NCBI RefSeq assembly: GCF_013032445.1
Contig: NZ_WQCA01000002.1
Coordinates: 186,001-250,000, forward strand
DNA length: 64,000 nucleotides
Source of the DNA: Ruegeria arenilitoris
GTDB lineage: Bacteria > Pseudomonadota > Alphaproteobacteria > Rhodobacterales > Rhodobacteraceae
Reading direction: 5' to 3'
The notes under the pieces were generated by a model. That model was not told where the DNA came from and made no database searches. It was given only the letters and a program-made list of their open reading frames with translations. Made by a program: the position numbers and the translations under genes. Below are positions 28,392 to 36,938 of the stretch, piece by piece; within the stretch, counting starts at the first letter, position 1, and each line of letters begins with the position of its first letter.

Positions 28392-29027
28392 CTAAATCCT
28401 CAAAAGCCCCGGAACCTGAGCCATATCGGTAAAAACTTCGGCCCCAAGATCAGCCAGCTTTTCGCCACCTCCATGCGGCGCATAGGCCAGGCAGCGCATA
28501 TTGGCACGGATTGCGGCAGTTACCCCGCTGGCGCTGTCTTCGATGACCACCGGCCGCGAGGCGCCGAAGTGTTTCACCGCCGTCAGAAACATTGTCGGGT
28601 CGGGCTTGCCGACACCTAATGTGTAGGCCGAGAACATCACGTCCTTAAACCGATCCCAAAGACCGTTCTGCCCCAGCGTGACCCGCATTTTGTCAGGCCC
28701 GCCATTGGAGGCAACGCAGAAAGGCACACCGCGTTCGTCCAGGAGGTTCAGCAGTTCCAATACTCCGGGAACCAAAGGCACACCCTGGCGAAGATGGGCA
28801 TCGGTTTCGGCATCAAATTCCGCGATCCAGTTCGCGGGCAGATCAGCCCCCAGATCGCGAGCGATATCCTGAACTTCCGGCATGGTCTTGCCGGTAAAAA
28901 TTCTGTGGCACTCGTCCGCCGTCAGAGACAAGCCGTGCCGGGCCAGATTGGCGACCATCACCTGATTGGACAGCGGCTCACTGTCGACCAGAACGCCATC
29001 GCAATCAAAGATGACCAGATCATGCAT
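28392..29027 (-). CDS. HAD superfamily hydrolase, subfamily IA
   Basis: A 211-aa phosphatase of the beta-phosphoglucomutase/phosphoglycolate-type group. Motif I is FDCDGVLVDS (nucleophile Asp), motif II sits in CVASNGGP (Ser), and motif III/IV around GVGKPDPTMF and VIEDSASGV provide Lys and Asp ligands. A helical cap (about 16-80) marks subfamily IA. The substrate is not predictable. It overlaps the upstream rsmD gene by 8 bp, so is co-translated with it. Confidence 0.92.
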   Translation of the reverse strand: MHDLVIFDCDGVLVDSEPLSNQVMVANLARHGLSLTADECHRIFTGKTMPEVQDIARDLGADLPANWIAEFDAETDAHLRQGVPLVPGVLELLNLLDERGVPFCVASNGGPDKMRVTLGQNGLWDRFKDVMFSAYTLGVGKPDPTMFLTAVKHFGASRPVVIEDSASGVTAAIRANMRCLAYAPHGGGEKLADLGAEVFTDMAQVPGLLRI

Positions 29028-29580
29028 CCCGGACGCTGCTCCACATCAGGGTGATATGCGTGTCTCCGTATTTGCGGCTGTCTTGCAGAGTGAACCCCTC
29101 GGGCGGTTGCATCGGGGCGTTTTCTTCCCACACAAGCAGGGCATCGTCGGTAATCCAGCCCTGCGACAGGGCGGCGATGGCTTTCTGGCCCATAGACTTG
29201 CCGTAAGGCGGGTCCAAAAATATCAGATCATAAGGTGCGCCGGTATTTTCACCCAGTCGCGTGGCATCGCGGCGGATCAGGTCGGTGCGGTCGGCACTGC
29301 GAGTCAGGTCGATATTCTTGCGGATCAGGCCTTGTGCCACACGGCCGTCATCCACAAAGGTCGCATGCGCCGCGCCGCGCGACAGCGCCTCAAGCCCCAG
29401 CGCGCCAGTGCCCGCAAACAGGTCCAGCACGCGCAGCCCGTCAAAGTCGATCTGATGGCTGAGCACGTTGAACAGGCTTTCGCGTACACGATCGGTGGTG
29501 GGGCGCAAATGTGCGCCCGCATCCCCCTTACCGACAGAGGCCAAAGCGCGGCCTCGGAACTCTCCGGCAATGATCCTCAC
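29020..29580 (-). CDS. rsmD: 16S rRNA (guanine966-N2)-methyltransferase
   Basis: A 186-aa SAM-dependent methyltransferase acting on 16S rRNA in the small subunit. Diagnostic opening MRIIAGEFRGRALASV, TDRVRESLFNVL, SAM loop DLFAGTGALGLEALSRGA and the catalytic DPPY motif (IFLDPPYGKS) are all present. It overlaps the flavin reductase stop upstream by 4 bp and the HAD gene downstream by 8 bp. Confidence 0.96.
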   Translation of the reverse strand: MRIIAGEFRGRALASVGKGDAGAHLRPTTDRVRESLFNVLSHQIDFDGLRVLDLFAGTGALGLEALSRGAAHATFVDDGRVAQGLIRKNIDLTRSADRTDLIRRDATRLGENTGAPYDLIFLDPPYGKSMGQKAIAALSQGWITDDALLVWEENAPMQPPEGFTLQDSRKYGDTHITLMWSSVRDA

Positions 29581-30788
29581 GCTTTGAGCAGCGGCTTGAG
29601 GTCCGCGCTCGCGTCGGCCACGATGGCAGGATCGGCGGTCTTACCGGATTCGATCAGGCGTTTGCCAACCATATAGGCGCGCGGGTCATTCATCGCGTCT
29701 ACTGCAATCAACTGATCACCCTTGTAGTACCAGAAGGATACGGTCTGCCCTTCGCCCTGACGGGTCACCACGCGGTCATATCCGGTGTTCAGACCCGCAA
29801 TCTGCAGTTTGACGTCATACTGATCCGACCAGAACCACGGCGTCGCCACATAATCCTTGGCCGCGCCCAGCATGTTCTGGGCCACGATCTCGGCCTGATC
29901 GATTGCGTTCGGCACGCTTTCCAAACGGATACGCCCTTCGCCATGCGGGAAAGAGGCGCAATCGCCTGCCGCCCAGATCGATGGATCAGAGGTACGGCCA
30001 TGCGCGTCGGTCTTGATGCCGTTGTCCAGCTCAAGCCCTGCCATCTCGGCCAGTTGAGTCGCGGGGGCGATACCGACGCCAACCACAACGAAATCGACCT
30101 GCAACTCGGTTCCATCGGTCAGAATTGCACCCACCACCTTGCCGTTTTCGCCCACCAGACGGTCCAGCCCGACACCTTCGCGGATGTCGGCGCCGTATTC
30201 GGTATGCAGCGCGCGGAAGTAGTCACTGGTTTCGGAAGCGGCTACCCTTTGCAGGATACGGTCGGCCATCTCGACCAAGGTCACATTGACCCCACGCTTG
30301 GCACAAACCGCTGCGGCCTCAAGCCCGATATAGCCGCCACCGACGATCAGCGCGCGCGCGCCGTCTGTAACGCGGGGCTCCATCTCGTCGATATGGGCCA
30401 GATCGCGCACCACGTGCACGCCCTCCAGATCGCCACCAATGGCAGCAGGCAGATAACGCGGGTCAGACCCGGTGGTCAGCGCCAGTTCGTCATAAGAAAT
30501 AACGTCATCCACTACGGTCACTGTCTTGGCCTGCGGGTCGATTGCGGTGACACGCTGCCCCAGACGCAGGGTAATGTTGTTCTCGGCATAGAAACTCTCG
30601 GGCCGCAGGAACAGGCGCTCCAGCTCCATCTCACCCAGCAGATAGGCCTTGGACAGCGGCGGGCGCTGATAAGGCAGATGCGGCTCGGCCCCGATCAGGG
30701 TGATATCCCCGTCAAACCCGTCCTTGCGCAGTCTGGCAACAAGCGAAGACCCCGCCTGCCCCGCACCGATCACGACAATATGGCTCAT
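29577..30788 (-). CDS. FAD/NAD(P)-dependent ferredoxin reductase-like oxidoreductase
   Basis: A 403-aa flavoprotein of the rubredoxin/putidaredoxin reductase type. FAD fold VVIGAGQAGSSLVARLRKDG at the start, NAD motif VGGGYIGLEAAAV near 155, second FAD element IWAAGDCA near 270, and the C-terminal FWSDQYDVKLQIAG domain. It should shuttle electrons from NAD(P)H to a ferredoxin for a monooxygenase; no partner gene is beside it. ATG 30788 follows GGGAGGA; the longer frame upstream is not supported. It is the first gene of an operon with rsmD and HAD, and diverges from a peroxiredoxin gene. Confidence 0.93.
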   Translation of the reverse strand: MSHIVVIGAGQAGSSLVARLRKDGFDGDITLIGAEPHLPYQRPPLSKAYLLGEMELERLFLRPESFYAENNITLRLGQRVTAIDPQAKTVTVVDDVISYDELALTTGSDPRYLPAAIGGDLEGVHVVRDLAHIDEMEPRVTDGARALIVGGGYIGLEAAAVCAKRGVNVTLVEMADRILQRVAASETSDYFRALHTEYGADIREGVGLDRLVGENGKVVGAILTDGTELQVDFVVVGVGIAPATQLAEMAGLELDNGIKTDAHGRTSDPSIWAAGDCASFPHGEGRIRLESVPNAIDQAEIVAQNMLGAAKDYVATPWFWSDQYDVKLQIAGLNTGYDRVVTRQGEGQTVSFWYYKGDQLIAVDAMNDPRAYMVGKRLIESGKTADPAIVADASADLKPLLKA

Positions 30789-30886
30789 GTTCCTCCCACC
30801 GTGTCGAATTCCCGTGGTCTCATCCACACGACCACCTATATTGCGGCTAAGCCCGACTCTGCAAATCCAAACGACAGGAGCTAAAA

Positions 30887-31372
30887 ATGATTTCAACAGG
30901 TGATATGCTGCCCGACGCCACGCTGACCCAAATGGGTGCGGACGGCCCGGAAGAGGTGCGGATTTCAGACAAGACCAAAGGGCGCAAAGTGGTGATTTTT
31001 GCAGTACCCGGTGCTTTCACTCCGACATGCCATTCGGCCCATGTGCCCAGCTTTATGCGCACCAAGGACCAGTTCGCCGCCAAAGGCGTTGATGAAATCA
31101 TCTGTGTCTCGGTCAACGACCCCTTTGTGATGCAGGCGTGGGGCGAGGCCACCGGCGCCGCCGAGGCCGGCCTGACCATGCTGGGCGACCCTGCATCCGA
31201 GTTCACCAAGGCCATCGGTATGGATTTCGACGCTCCGCCCGTTGGGTTGATCGCACGGTCCAAACGCTATGCCATGCTGGTCGAGGATGGCAAAGTCACA
31301 GCACTGAACCTGGAAGAAAACCCCGGTGCCTGCGAAATTTCGGCAGGTGAGGGCCTGCTGGACGTGATCTGA
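30887..31372 (+). CDS. Prx5-type (AhpC/TSA/redoxin) peroxiredoxin
   Basis: A 161-aa thiol peroxidase. The peroxidatic Cys48 sits in PGAFTPTCHSAHVP, which is diagnostic of the Prx5/atypical 2-Cys subgroup; a second Cys in ICVSVND is buried and a C-terminal Cys (GACEIS) could resolve. Reductant is thioredoxin or glutaredoxin in relatives. AGGAG lies directly upstream. It is transcribed divergently from the flavin reductase. Confidence 0.95.
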   Translation: MISTGDMLPDATLTQMGADGPEEVRISDKTKGRKVVIFAVPGAFTPTCHSAHVPSFMRTKDQFAAKGVDEIICVSVNDPFVMQAWGEATGAAEAGLTMLGDPASEFTKAIGMDFDAPPVGLIARSKRYAMLVEDGKVTALNLEENPGACEISAGEGLLDVI

Positions 31373-31429
31373 TAACGCTTGGCTCCGGGTGACCTCGGGG
31401 CCATGACGCCCATTTAACTTGATGCAACG

Positions 31430-31465
31430 CCCTGATTTGCCAATATTTGAATAATACAATCAGGG
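31430..31465 (+). promoter_or_regulatory. Inverted repeat covering the glycine-zipper gene's RBS
   Basis: CCCTGATT (31430-31437) and AATCAGGG (31458-31465) are perfect 8-bp arms around a 20-nt AT-rich loop. The right arm overlaps the AGGGAG ribosome-binding site. It could also be an operator around a promoter. Confidence 0.4.
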
Positions 31466-31475
31466 AGTTTGTTTG

Positions 31476-31721
31476 ATGAAACTGAAGATCATTACACTCT
31501 TGCTCGGTTCTGCGGGGGCGCTGGCCGCCTGCGGCCCGGCCCCGACCCCGCAACAACAGGCGGCGCGACAGCATGAGATCGCTTGCCTTAGCGGGTCTTT
31601 AGGTGGCGCGCTGATCGGCGGGGCTATCGGCAACCAGTTTGGTGGCGGGTCAGGCCAGTCTATCCTGACAGCGGCAGGTGCAGCCGCTGGTGCCATTGAA
31701 GGCAACAGATTTGCATGCTGA
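31476..31721 (+). CDS. Small glycine-zipper lipoprotein
   Basis: An 81-aa exported lipoprotein: signal peptide with lipobox LAAC, then a Pro/Gln linker and a Gly/Ala zipper (SLGGALIGGAIGNQFGGGSG and AAGAAAGAIEG), which usually packs in membranes, as in 17-kDa surface antigen/SlyB relatives. ATG 31476 is preferred over an adjacent TTG. It precedes an EF-hand gene by 11 bp, so probably co-transcribed. Confidence 0.8.
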   Translation: MKLKIITLLLGSAGALAACGPAPTPQQQAARQHEIACLSGSLGGALIGGAIGNQFGGGSGQSILTAAGAAAGAIEGNRFAC

Positions 31722-31732
31722 GGAGAATCGGA

Positions 31733-32080
31733 ATGACACGTGGACTTATTATCGCTGCGGCCGTTTTACTGGCCGGTGCCGCCTCGGCTGAAACCGTTGG
31801 TGAGCTGCACGAAAACGAGTTGAAGGCCATCGACGCAAATAATGACGGTTTCCTGTCAAAGGACGAGTTCGACGCCTTTTCCGACTATGCGTTTCAGGAG
31901 ATGGACGACGACAAGAACGGTACGCTGGGATTGGACGAGGCCAAACCGTTTCTGGACATTAAGCAGTTTCAAGACGTTGACCGTAACAACGATAGCTTTA
32001 TCTCCCGTGCAGAATACGACGCGCAGATGAATGCAGACTTCTCATCTGCCGATAAGGATGGGAACGGTCAGTTGGACTAA
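31733..32080 (+). CDS. Secreted EF-hand protein
   Basis: A 115-aa protein with signal peptide (ending AASA) and four calcium loops in the mature part: DANNDGFLSKDEF, DDDKNGTLGLDEA, DVDRNNDSFISRAEY with one extra residue, and DKDGNGQLD at the very end, which is truncated. It is likely a periplasmic or extracellular calcium-binding protein; partner unknown. A GAGGAGA site supports ATG 31733 rather than the in-frame ATG at 31715 that overlaps the previous gene. Confidence 0.87.
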   Translation: MTRGLIIAAAVLLAGAASAETVGELHENELKAIDANNDGFLSKDEFDAFSDYAFQEMDDDKNGTLGLDEAKPFLDIKQFQDVDRNNDSFISRAEYDAQMNADFSSADKDGNGQLD

Positions 32081-32088
32081 GTGCCTGC

Positions 32089-32109
32089 AGCCCCGCAAGC
32101 GGCGGGGCT
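32089..32109 (+). terminator. GC hairpin after EF-hand gene
   Basis: AGCCCCGC / GCGGGGCT with a 5-nt loop, just beyond the stop codon. There is no T-run, so it may only attenuate or stabilise the transcript before the next lipoprotein gene. Confidence 0.4.
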
Positions 32110-32133
32110 GACCTGCACAGACAGGAGCATGCG

Positions 32134-32439
32134 ATGAACAAATGGGTTTGTGTTGGCCTTTTGGGCCTGCTTGTGGCCTGTGACGTGCCTCAGGCCCCGG
32201 TGGTGACCGGGCCAGATGGGCAGCCGCGCATTCAGATCAGCACATCGGGGCTGACCTGTTACAACAATCGTTGTCTGGACATTAACCCGGCCGCGCGCAG
32301 TGTGCGTCAGATCGGGAACCGGACAACGCGCATTCCCCGTGACATCGACGTCAGTGACGGTACCGTTACCCCCGCTGAATTCGAGCAAATGGGCGTAACC
32401 GCCGCATTGGCAGGTGGTGTCGGTGAGGGCAACCGCTAG
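32134..32439 (+). CDS. Small lipoprotein of unknown function
   Basis: A 101-aa exported lipoprotein: signal peptide with lipobox LLVAC at about residue 16, then a mature region with a Cys pair ([16 protein letters not shown]) suggesting a disulfide. The C-terminal half is Gly/Ala-rich. No family is recognised. It is probably in the same unit as the glycine-zipper and EF-hand genes, and converges with phhB by a 4-bp overlap. Confidence 0.7.
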   Translation: MNKWVCVGLLGLLVACDVPQAPVVTGPDGQPRIQISTSGLTCYNNRCLDINPAARSVRQIGNRTTRIPRDIDVSDGTVTPAEFEQMGVTAALAGGVGEGNR

Positions 32440-32729
32440 CAGAGACTGTCCATCTTGCGTGCCAGCTTGGCGTCCAACGCCGACAGACCGCCCACGTCAT
32501 GGGTGGCCAGCGTCACCTCAACAGTGCGGTAGACATTGGACCATTCGGGATGGTGGTTCCATTTTTCGGCAAATATCGCCACCTGCGTCATCCAGCCAAA
32601 AGCGTGGACGAAATCCTCGAAAATAAAGGTCTTGGTGATTGCATCCCGGCCTTCAACCATGGTCCAGCCGTTTTCGAACAGCGGGTCCAGCAGCGGGCCG
32701 CGGGTCTCGGGCGACAAGAGTTCGGTCAT
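32436..32729 (-). CDS. phhB: Pterin-4a-carbinolamine dehydratase
   Basis: A 97-aa protein that dehydrates 4a-hydroxytetrahydrobiopterin, recycling the pterin cofactor of aromatic hydroxylases. The family motif with the catalytic histidines is present ([15 protein letters not shown]), followed by [17 protein letters not shown]. Length is normal. There is no phenylalanine hydroxylase nearby, so its partner lies elsewhere. It overlaps the upstream GNAT-like gene by 4 bp. Confidence 0.94.
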   Translation of the reverse strand: MTELLSPETRGPLLDPLFENGWTMVEGRDAITKTFIFEDFVHAFGWMTQVAIFAEKWNHHPEWSNVYRTVEVTLATHDVGGLSALDAKLARKMDSLC

Positions 32730-33913
32730 TGCTGTTCCTCCGGGTTCAATTTCCTGAACGGACCGTATTCCGTCAGGATCTCGATCTCTTCTCCCACTGC
32801 GGCGGCCTCGGCGTCCAGATATTTTCGGATCGCATCGGCGAAACCGGGGTCACCGACCCAATGCAAGCTATGCGTGCGCGTGGGCAAATAGCCTCGTGCC
32901 AGCTTGTGTTCACCCTGCGCGCCCGCTTCAACCCGGGTCAAACCTTGGGCAATGGCAAAATCAATCGCCCTATAGTAGCACAATTCGAAATGCAGGCAGG
33001 GGTGATGTTCAACACAGCCCCAATAGCGGCCAAACAGAGTTTCGCGCCCAATGAAATTCAGCGCCCCGGCAATCGGATAGCCGTCACGTTCCGCCAGCAC
33101 CAAAGCCATATCATCCGCCATGGTTTCCTGAGCGGTATCAAAGAATTGACGCGTCAGGTATGGCATGCCCCACTTGCGTGACCCGGTGTCCTGATAGAAC
33201 CGCCAGAAGGCATCCCAATGCTCCGGCCGCAACTGGTCTCCGGTCAATGTGCGAATCTCACCACCGAACCCACAAGCCTGAGCCCGCTCCTTGCGGATAT
33301 TCTTACGTTTGCGCGACGACAGCGCGTTCAGAAACCCGTCGAAATCCGAGTATGCGTCATTGAGCCAGTGAAACTGCTGCGACGTACGCAGCATCAGGCC
33401 CATCTGCTCGCCCGCGATGGCCTCATCCTCGGTGCAAAAGGTGGCGTGCAGCGACGACACACGGTTGTCTGCGGCCAGTTGCACCGCGCCTTGCACCAGC
33501 GCCGACATACCCACCGCCTCGTATCCCGGCCGCACCAGAAAGCGCCGCCCTGTTGCGGGAGTGAAGGGTACGGCGATCTGCAGTTTGGGATAGTACTGCC
33601 CCCCTGCGTTTTCGTAGGCATGTGCCCAGTTGTGGTCGAAGATATATTCGCCCTGACTGTGCGACTTGGCGTACATGGGCGCTGCGCCGATCAGCATCCC
33701 GTCCAGATAGGCGGTTAGGTATTGCGGTTGCCAGCCGGTGCCACGCCCGACCGAGCCGCTGTTTTCCAACGCCAACAGGAACCGATGGGTGGTAAACGGG
33801 TCCAGCGGCCGCCCGCCATCAGCGGCCTCGGGACAGGCGCAACTGTCCCAAGCCTCGGCAGAAATCTGCGACAGCGATCCCAGAACCTGAACTTCGATTT
33901 GCGCCTGATCCAT
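32726..33913 (-). CDS. GNAT-fold protein, DUF482 (peptidogalycan biosynthesis) family
   Basis: A 395-aa protein of the DUF482 group, related to FemAB-like GNAT proteins annotated as peptidogalycan biosynthesis/recognition. Conserved blocks: [61 protein letters not shown] and [23 protein letters not shown]. The substrate is unknown. It lies just upstream of phhB, coupled by 4 bp, with GDPD and RidA genes further upstream on the same strand. Confidence 0.85.
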   Translation of the reverse strand: MDQAQIEVQVLGSLSQISAEAWDSCACPEAADGGRPLDPFTTHRFLLALENSGSVGRGTGWQPQYLTAYLDGMLIGAAPMYAKSHSQGEYIFDHNWAHAYENAGGQYYPKLQIAVPFTPATGRRFLVRPGYEAVGMSALVQGAVQLAADNRVSSLHATFCTEDEAIAGEQMGLMLRTSQQFHWLNDAYSDFDGFLNALSSRKRKNIRKERAQACGFGGEIRTLTGDQLRPEHWDAFWRFYQDTGSRKWGMPYLTRQFFDTAQETMADDMALVLAERDGYPIAGALNFIGRETLFGRYWGCVEHHPCLHFELCYYRAIDFAIAQGLTRVEAGAQGEHKLARGYLPTRTHSLHWVGDPGFADAIRKYLDAEAAAVGEEIEILTEYGPFRKLNPEEQQ

Positions 33914-33958
33914 GTGCCCTCCGCGTCTGGTCTTTATCTGTGACGGTGGGGGAAGGGT

Positions 33959-34726
33959 TCAACCCGCATGCGGGGCCAAATACCCCTCGAAGGTCACATT
34001 GTCGGCAACCTCGCGGGCCTGTGCCTCTTGTTCGGGCGACCGCACCGTCCAGCACAGGACCGGCACACCACGCGCTTTGAGTTCAGCCACGCGGGGGCGG
34101 GACAGATCGGCAACCTCATGGCTGATGAAACTGGCACCGACCCGGTCAAAATCGGGGATGTCGCGCAGGTGATCACAGACGGTCAGCGGCAACAGTTCGA
34201 CCTTTGGCTGATAGGAACAGGTCACGATGCCGCGCGGCAGGTGCGGGGCAAGGCGTGCCAACTCGGCCACGGAGTTGGGGTTGAACGACATGAGCGCCAC
34301 CGGCCCGTCATAGCCCTGCAAGGCCCGCACCGCGTCCGCCTCAAGCGGGCCGACATCGGTTCCCATCGCGCCGTCCTGATCCTTGAACTCGATCAGCAAA
34401 GGCACCTTGCCGCCGACCATCTCCAACACCTCGTCCAGTGTCGGAATGCCGTCATCCGCGTGTAACAATTGGGTGGCCTTCGCCTGCGCCGCCGTGACCT
34501 GCTGAATTGGGCCGGACTGCCCGGTCAGGCGCGTCATGTCATAGTCATGAAACACCATCGCCCGGTTGTCCGAGCTCCGTTGCAGATCGATCTCGATCCC
34601 GTACCCGGCCTCGACCGCAGCCCGAATGGCCGCCCGGCTGTTTTCCGGGCGGCTGTCCGATTTGTCATGCAACGCCCGATGCGCAATCGGGGTCCGCAAG
34701 AACACGGAAGGCAAGGACGGTGTCAT
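33959..34726 (-). CDS. Glycerophosphodiester phosphodiesterase
   Basis: A 255-aa TIM-barrel enzyme hydrolysing glycerophosphodiesters (phospholipid head-group recycling). Catalytic set: IAHRALHDKSDSRPENS (His, Glu, Asn) and EIDLQRSSDNRAMVFHD. No signal peptide, so cytosolic. It overlaps the RidA gene by 4 bp on its upstream side, and 45 bp separate it from the GNAT-like gene downstream; the four genes from RidA to phhB may form an operon. Confidence 0.93.
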   Translation of the reverse strand: MTPSLPSVFLRTPIAHRALHDKSDSRPENSRAAIRAAVEAGYGIEIDLQRSSDNRAMVFHDYDMTRLTGQSGPIQQVTAAQAKATQLLHADDGIPTLDEVLEMVGGKVPLLIEFKDQDGAMGTDVGPLEADAVRALQGYDGPVALMSFNPNSVAELARLAPHLPRGIVTCSYQPKVELLPLTVCDHLRDIPDFDRVGASFISHEVADLSRPRVAELKARGVPVLCWTVRSPEQEAQAREVADNVTFEGYLAPHAG

Positions 34727-35178
34727 TGGACCTCGAAGATGCCTTCGATTTCGACGGCCACTCCCAGAGGCAGTGCTGCGGCGCTTACGGCGGAACGGGA
34801 GTGGCGACCGGCATCACCCAGCGCTTCGACCAGAAAATCGGACGCACCGTTGATGACCTGCGGCTGTGCGGTGAAATCGGCGGTCGAGTTCACGAAACCG
34901 GTCAGCTTGATCACCCGCACCAGTTTTTCGATATCGCCACCGCAGGCCGCCTTGACCTGAGCCAGCAGGTTGATGGCACAAACCTTTGCCGCCGCCGCAC
35001 CAGCCTCGACCTCCATGTCATCGCCCAGCTTGCCGGTAATCAGATCGTCATCCTTGGAAATCTGGCCCGACACATAAACGATGTTGCCGACCCGTACGAA
35101 AGGCACGTAGTTGGCCGCCGGTGCGGGCGCATCCGGCAGGGTGACGCCGAGGCTTTCCAGTTTCGCTGAGATGCTCAT
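34723..35178 (-). CDS. RidA family (YjgF/UK114-like) protein
   Basis: A 151-aa RidA-fold protein. It belongs to the longer YjgH-like branch (VSGQISKDDDLITGKLGDDMEVEAGAAAAK; LPLGVAVEIEGIFEV at the end). RidA proteins deaminate reactive enamines/imines; this branch often lacks the classical Arg and its activity is not certain. It starts the likely operon with GDPD, GNAT-like and phhB genes. Confidence 0.9.
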   Translation of the reverse strand: MSISAKLESLGVTLPDAPAPAANYVPFVRVGNIVYVSGQISKDDDLITGKLGDDMEVEAGAAAAKVCAINLLAQVKAACGGDIEKLVRVIKLTGFVNSTADFTAQPQVINGASDFLVEALGDAGRHSRSAVSAAALPLGVAVEIEGIFEVQ

Positions 35179-35455
35179 GAGGGTTCCTCCAAATCTTGAG
35201 TCGCGGCGAAGCTAACCGGGAAGGTCAGGTTCGGAAAGCCTGAAAACGGGGATGGACGTGCCCGAAAGGTGGGCGTAACTCTTCTTATTCCGAACAGTTG
35301 AAGCGGTGCCGCTTTACCTCAGCCCGTCGGGCGGGTTAAACGCTATCTGTTTCATACGTGTTTTGGAACGTATATGTGACGTCGGATTGGGCCGCTCTAG
35401 TGGCCATAGGCAGTATTGATTGATAGTTCGGGCAAACGAACCCGAAAGGTTTGGA

Positions 35456-36283
35456 GTGGCAAAGACCGTGTTGAGCAGACCCCGCCTGAAATACCTGATC
35501 GTTCTGCCCCTGATGGCAGTTCTAAGCGCCTGCGCTACGCGGCCACCAGAAGGTACCCCACCAAGCGAAGTTTTCGATCCCTATGAAAGAAACAACCGGG
35601 GCATTCACAAATTCAACCTCGGTGTTGACCGCTTTCTTTTCCGCCCGGCCTCGAAAGGGTACGTCAAGATCGTGCCGGACCCGATGGTGACCAGTTTCAG
35701 CAATTTCGCTGAAAACCTGACACTGCCCGGACAGGCGCTGGACTATCTGCTTCAGGGCAACCCCAAGCAATCCGGTAACGCTCTGCTACGATTCGTCATC
35801 AACATGACAGTGGGCGGCGTGGGCCTGTCATCCCCCGCAGATGAATTGAACCTGCCACCGGTGGATACCGATTTTGGCGAAACGCTGCATGTGTGGGGCG
35901 TTGGCGAAGGTGCTTATGTCGAACTGCCGTTCTATGGTCCGTCGACGCAGCGGGATGCGATCGGCGTTGTGGTTAACCTGTTTTCTAACCCGATCAACTT
36001 CAGCCCCACCCGCCCGGTCGATAACATCGGTGTCTATGCCGAAGTTGTGCGCCGAATGGGTGATCGGGGCCGGTTTTCGGATACGGTCGACTCGATTCTG
36101 TATGAAAGCGCCGATAGCTATGCGCAGGCACGGACAATTTTCATCCAGAACCGCCGCTTCGAACTGGCACGGGACGATGAGGAAGCCTATCTGGGTCTTT
36201 ATGATGACCCCTATGCTGAAACCGGGACCGACCCAGTCAGGGACCCCTACCTAGACCCCTACGAGGACCCCTATGCCGAGTAA
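35456..36283 (+). CDS. mlaA: MlaA (VacJ) outer-membrane lipoprotein
   Basis: A 275-aa lipoprotein that removes misplaced phospholipids from the outer leaflet. Lipobox LSAC with Cys26, then the MlaA ring domain: FDPYERNNRGIHKFNLGVDRFLFRPASKGY, FSNFAENLTLPGQALDYLLQG, GGVGLSSPADE and LPFYGPSTQRDA. An odd C-terminal tail holds four DPY motifs. No ATG is available; GTG 35456 with an AAGG site is my choice and is uncertain. It overlaps mlaC by 11 bp. The inner-membrane MlaDEF complex is not in the window. Confidence 0.9.
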   Translation: MAKTVLSRPRLKYLIVLPLMAVLSACATRPPEGTPPSEVFDPYERNNRGIHKFNLGVDRFLFRPASKGYVKIVPDPMVTSFSNFAENLTLPGQALDYLLQGNPKQSGNALLRFVINMTVGGVGLSSPADELNLPPVDTDFGETLHVWGVGEGAYVELPFYGPSTQRDAIGVVVNLFSNPINFSPTRPVDNIGVYAEVVRRMGDRGRFSDTVDSILYESADSYAQARTIFIQNRRFELARDDEEAYLGLYDDPYAETGTDPVRDPYLDPYEDPYAE

Positions 36284-36881
36284 TCATTTAAACAGACGCA
36301 ATTTTATCGCCACTGGCCTAGCCGGTGTGATGCTGACCGCCCTTCCCGCCTTTGCCCAGACTGAAGCCAGCGCAAAGGCACTGGTTGTCAGTGTCGTGGA
36401 CGAGATCAACCGCGTGATCGCCTCGGGCAAGTCCGAAAAAGCGATGATCCGCGATTTCGAAAAGATCTTCGTGCAATACGCCGATGTGCCGATCATGGCG
36501 CGCTATGTGCTGGGGGCCGATGGCCGCTCAGCCAGCCCGTCGCAAATCAAGCAGTTCACCAAGGCGTTTCAGGGCTATATCTCGAACAAATATGGCCGTC
36601 GCTTCCGTGAATTCATCGGCGGTCAGGTGACCGTGCGCAATGCCCGCAAGATCAAGGCAGGGTACGAAGTACGCACCTCGGTCAAGCTGCAGGGTTCGTC
36701 ACCATTCGAAGTGACCTTCCTTGTTTCGGACAAGTCGGGCCGCGACAAGTTCTTCAACATGTTCATCGAAGGGGTGAATATGCTGCTGACCGAAAGGACC
36801 GAAATCGGCGCGATGCTGGACGCGCGCGGCGGCGATCTGAATCGTCTGATCAAGGACATGAAGCAGAACAGGGTCAGCTGA
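36273..36881 (+). CDS. mlaC: MlaC-type phospholipid-binding periplasmic protein
   Basis: A 202-aa periplasmic shuttle of the MlaC/Ttg2D family carrying phospholipids between MlaA and the inner-membrane MlaFEDB complex. The N-terminus NRRNFIATGLAGVMLTALPAFA looks like a Tat-type signal (twin Arg). Conserved features: IMARYVLG, FTKAFQGYISNKYGRRF, VTFLVSDKSGRDKFFNMFIEGVNML. GAGGA precedes the ATG in the mlaA tail. Translation is coupled with mlaA through the 11-bp overlap. Confidence 0.92.
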   Translation: MPSNHLNRRNFIATGLAGVMLTALPAFAQTEASAKALVVSVVDEINRVIASGKSEKAMIRDFEKIFVQYADVPIMARYVLGADGRSASPSQIKQFTKAFQGYISNKYGRRFREFIGGQVTVRNARKIKAGYEVRTSVKLQGSSPFEVTFLVSDKSGRDKFFNMFIEGVNMLLTERTEIGAMLDARGGDLNRLIKDMKQNRVS

Positions 36882-36897
36882 CCCGGTTCGCAAGCTA

Positions 36898-36935
36898 AAA
36901 AAGCGCCGCGCGATTGGTTTCGCGCGGCGCTTTTT
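36898..36935. terminator. Bidirectional Rho-independent terminator
   Basis: A perfect 15-bp arm (A5 then GCGCCGCGCG, mirrored by CGCGCGGCGC then T5) around an 8-nt loop. A and T runs at both ends let it serve both mlaC and the opposite-strand ABC operon. Confidence 0.95.
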
Positions 36936-36938
36936 CGT

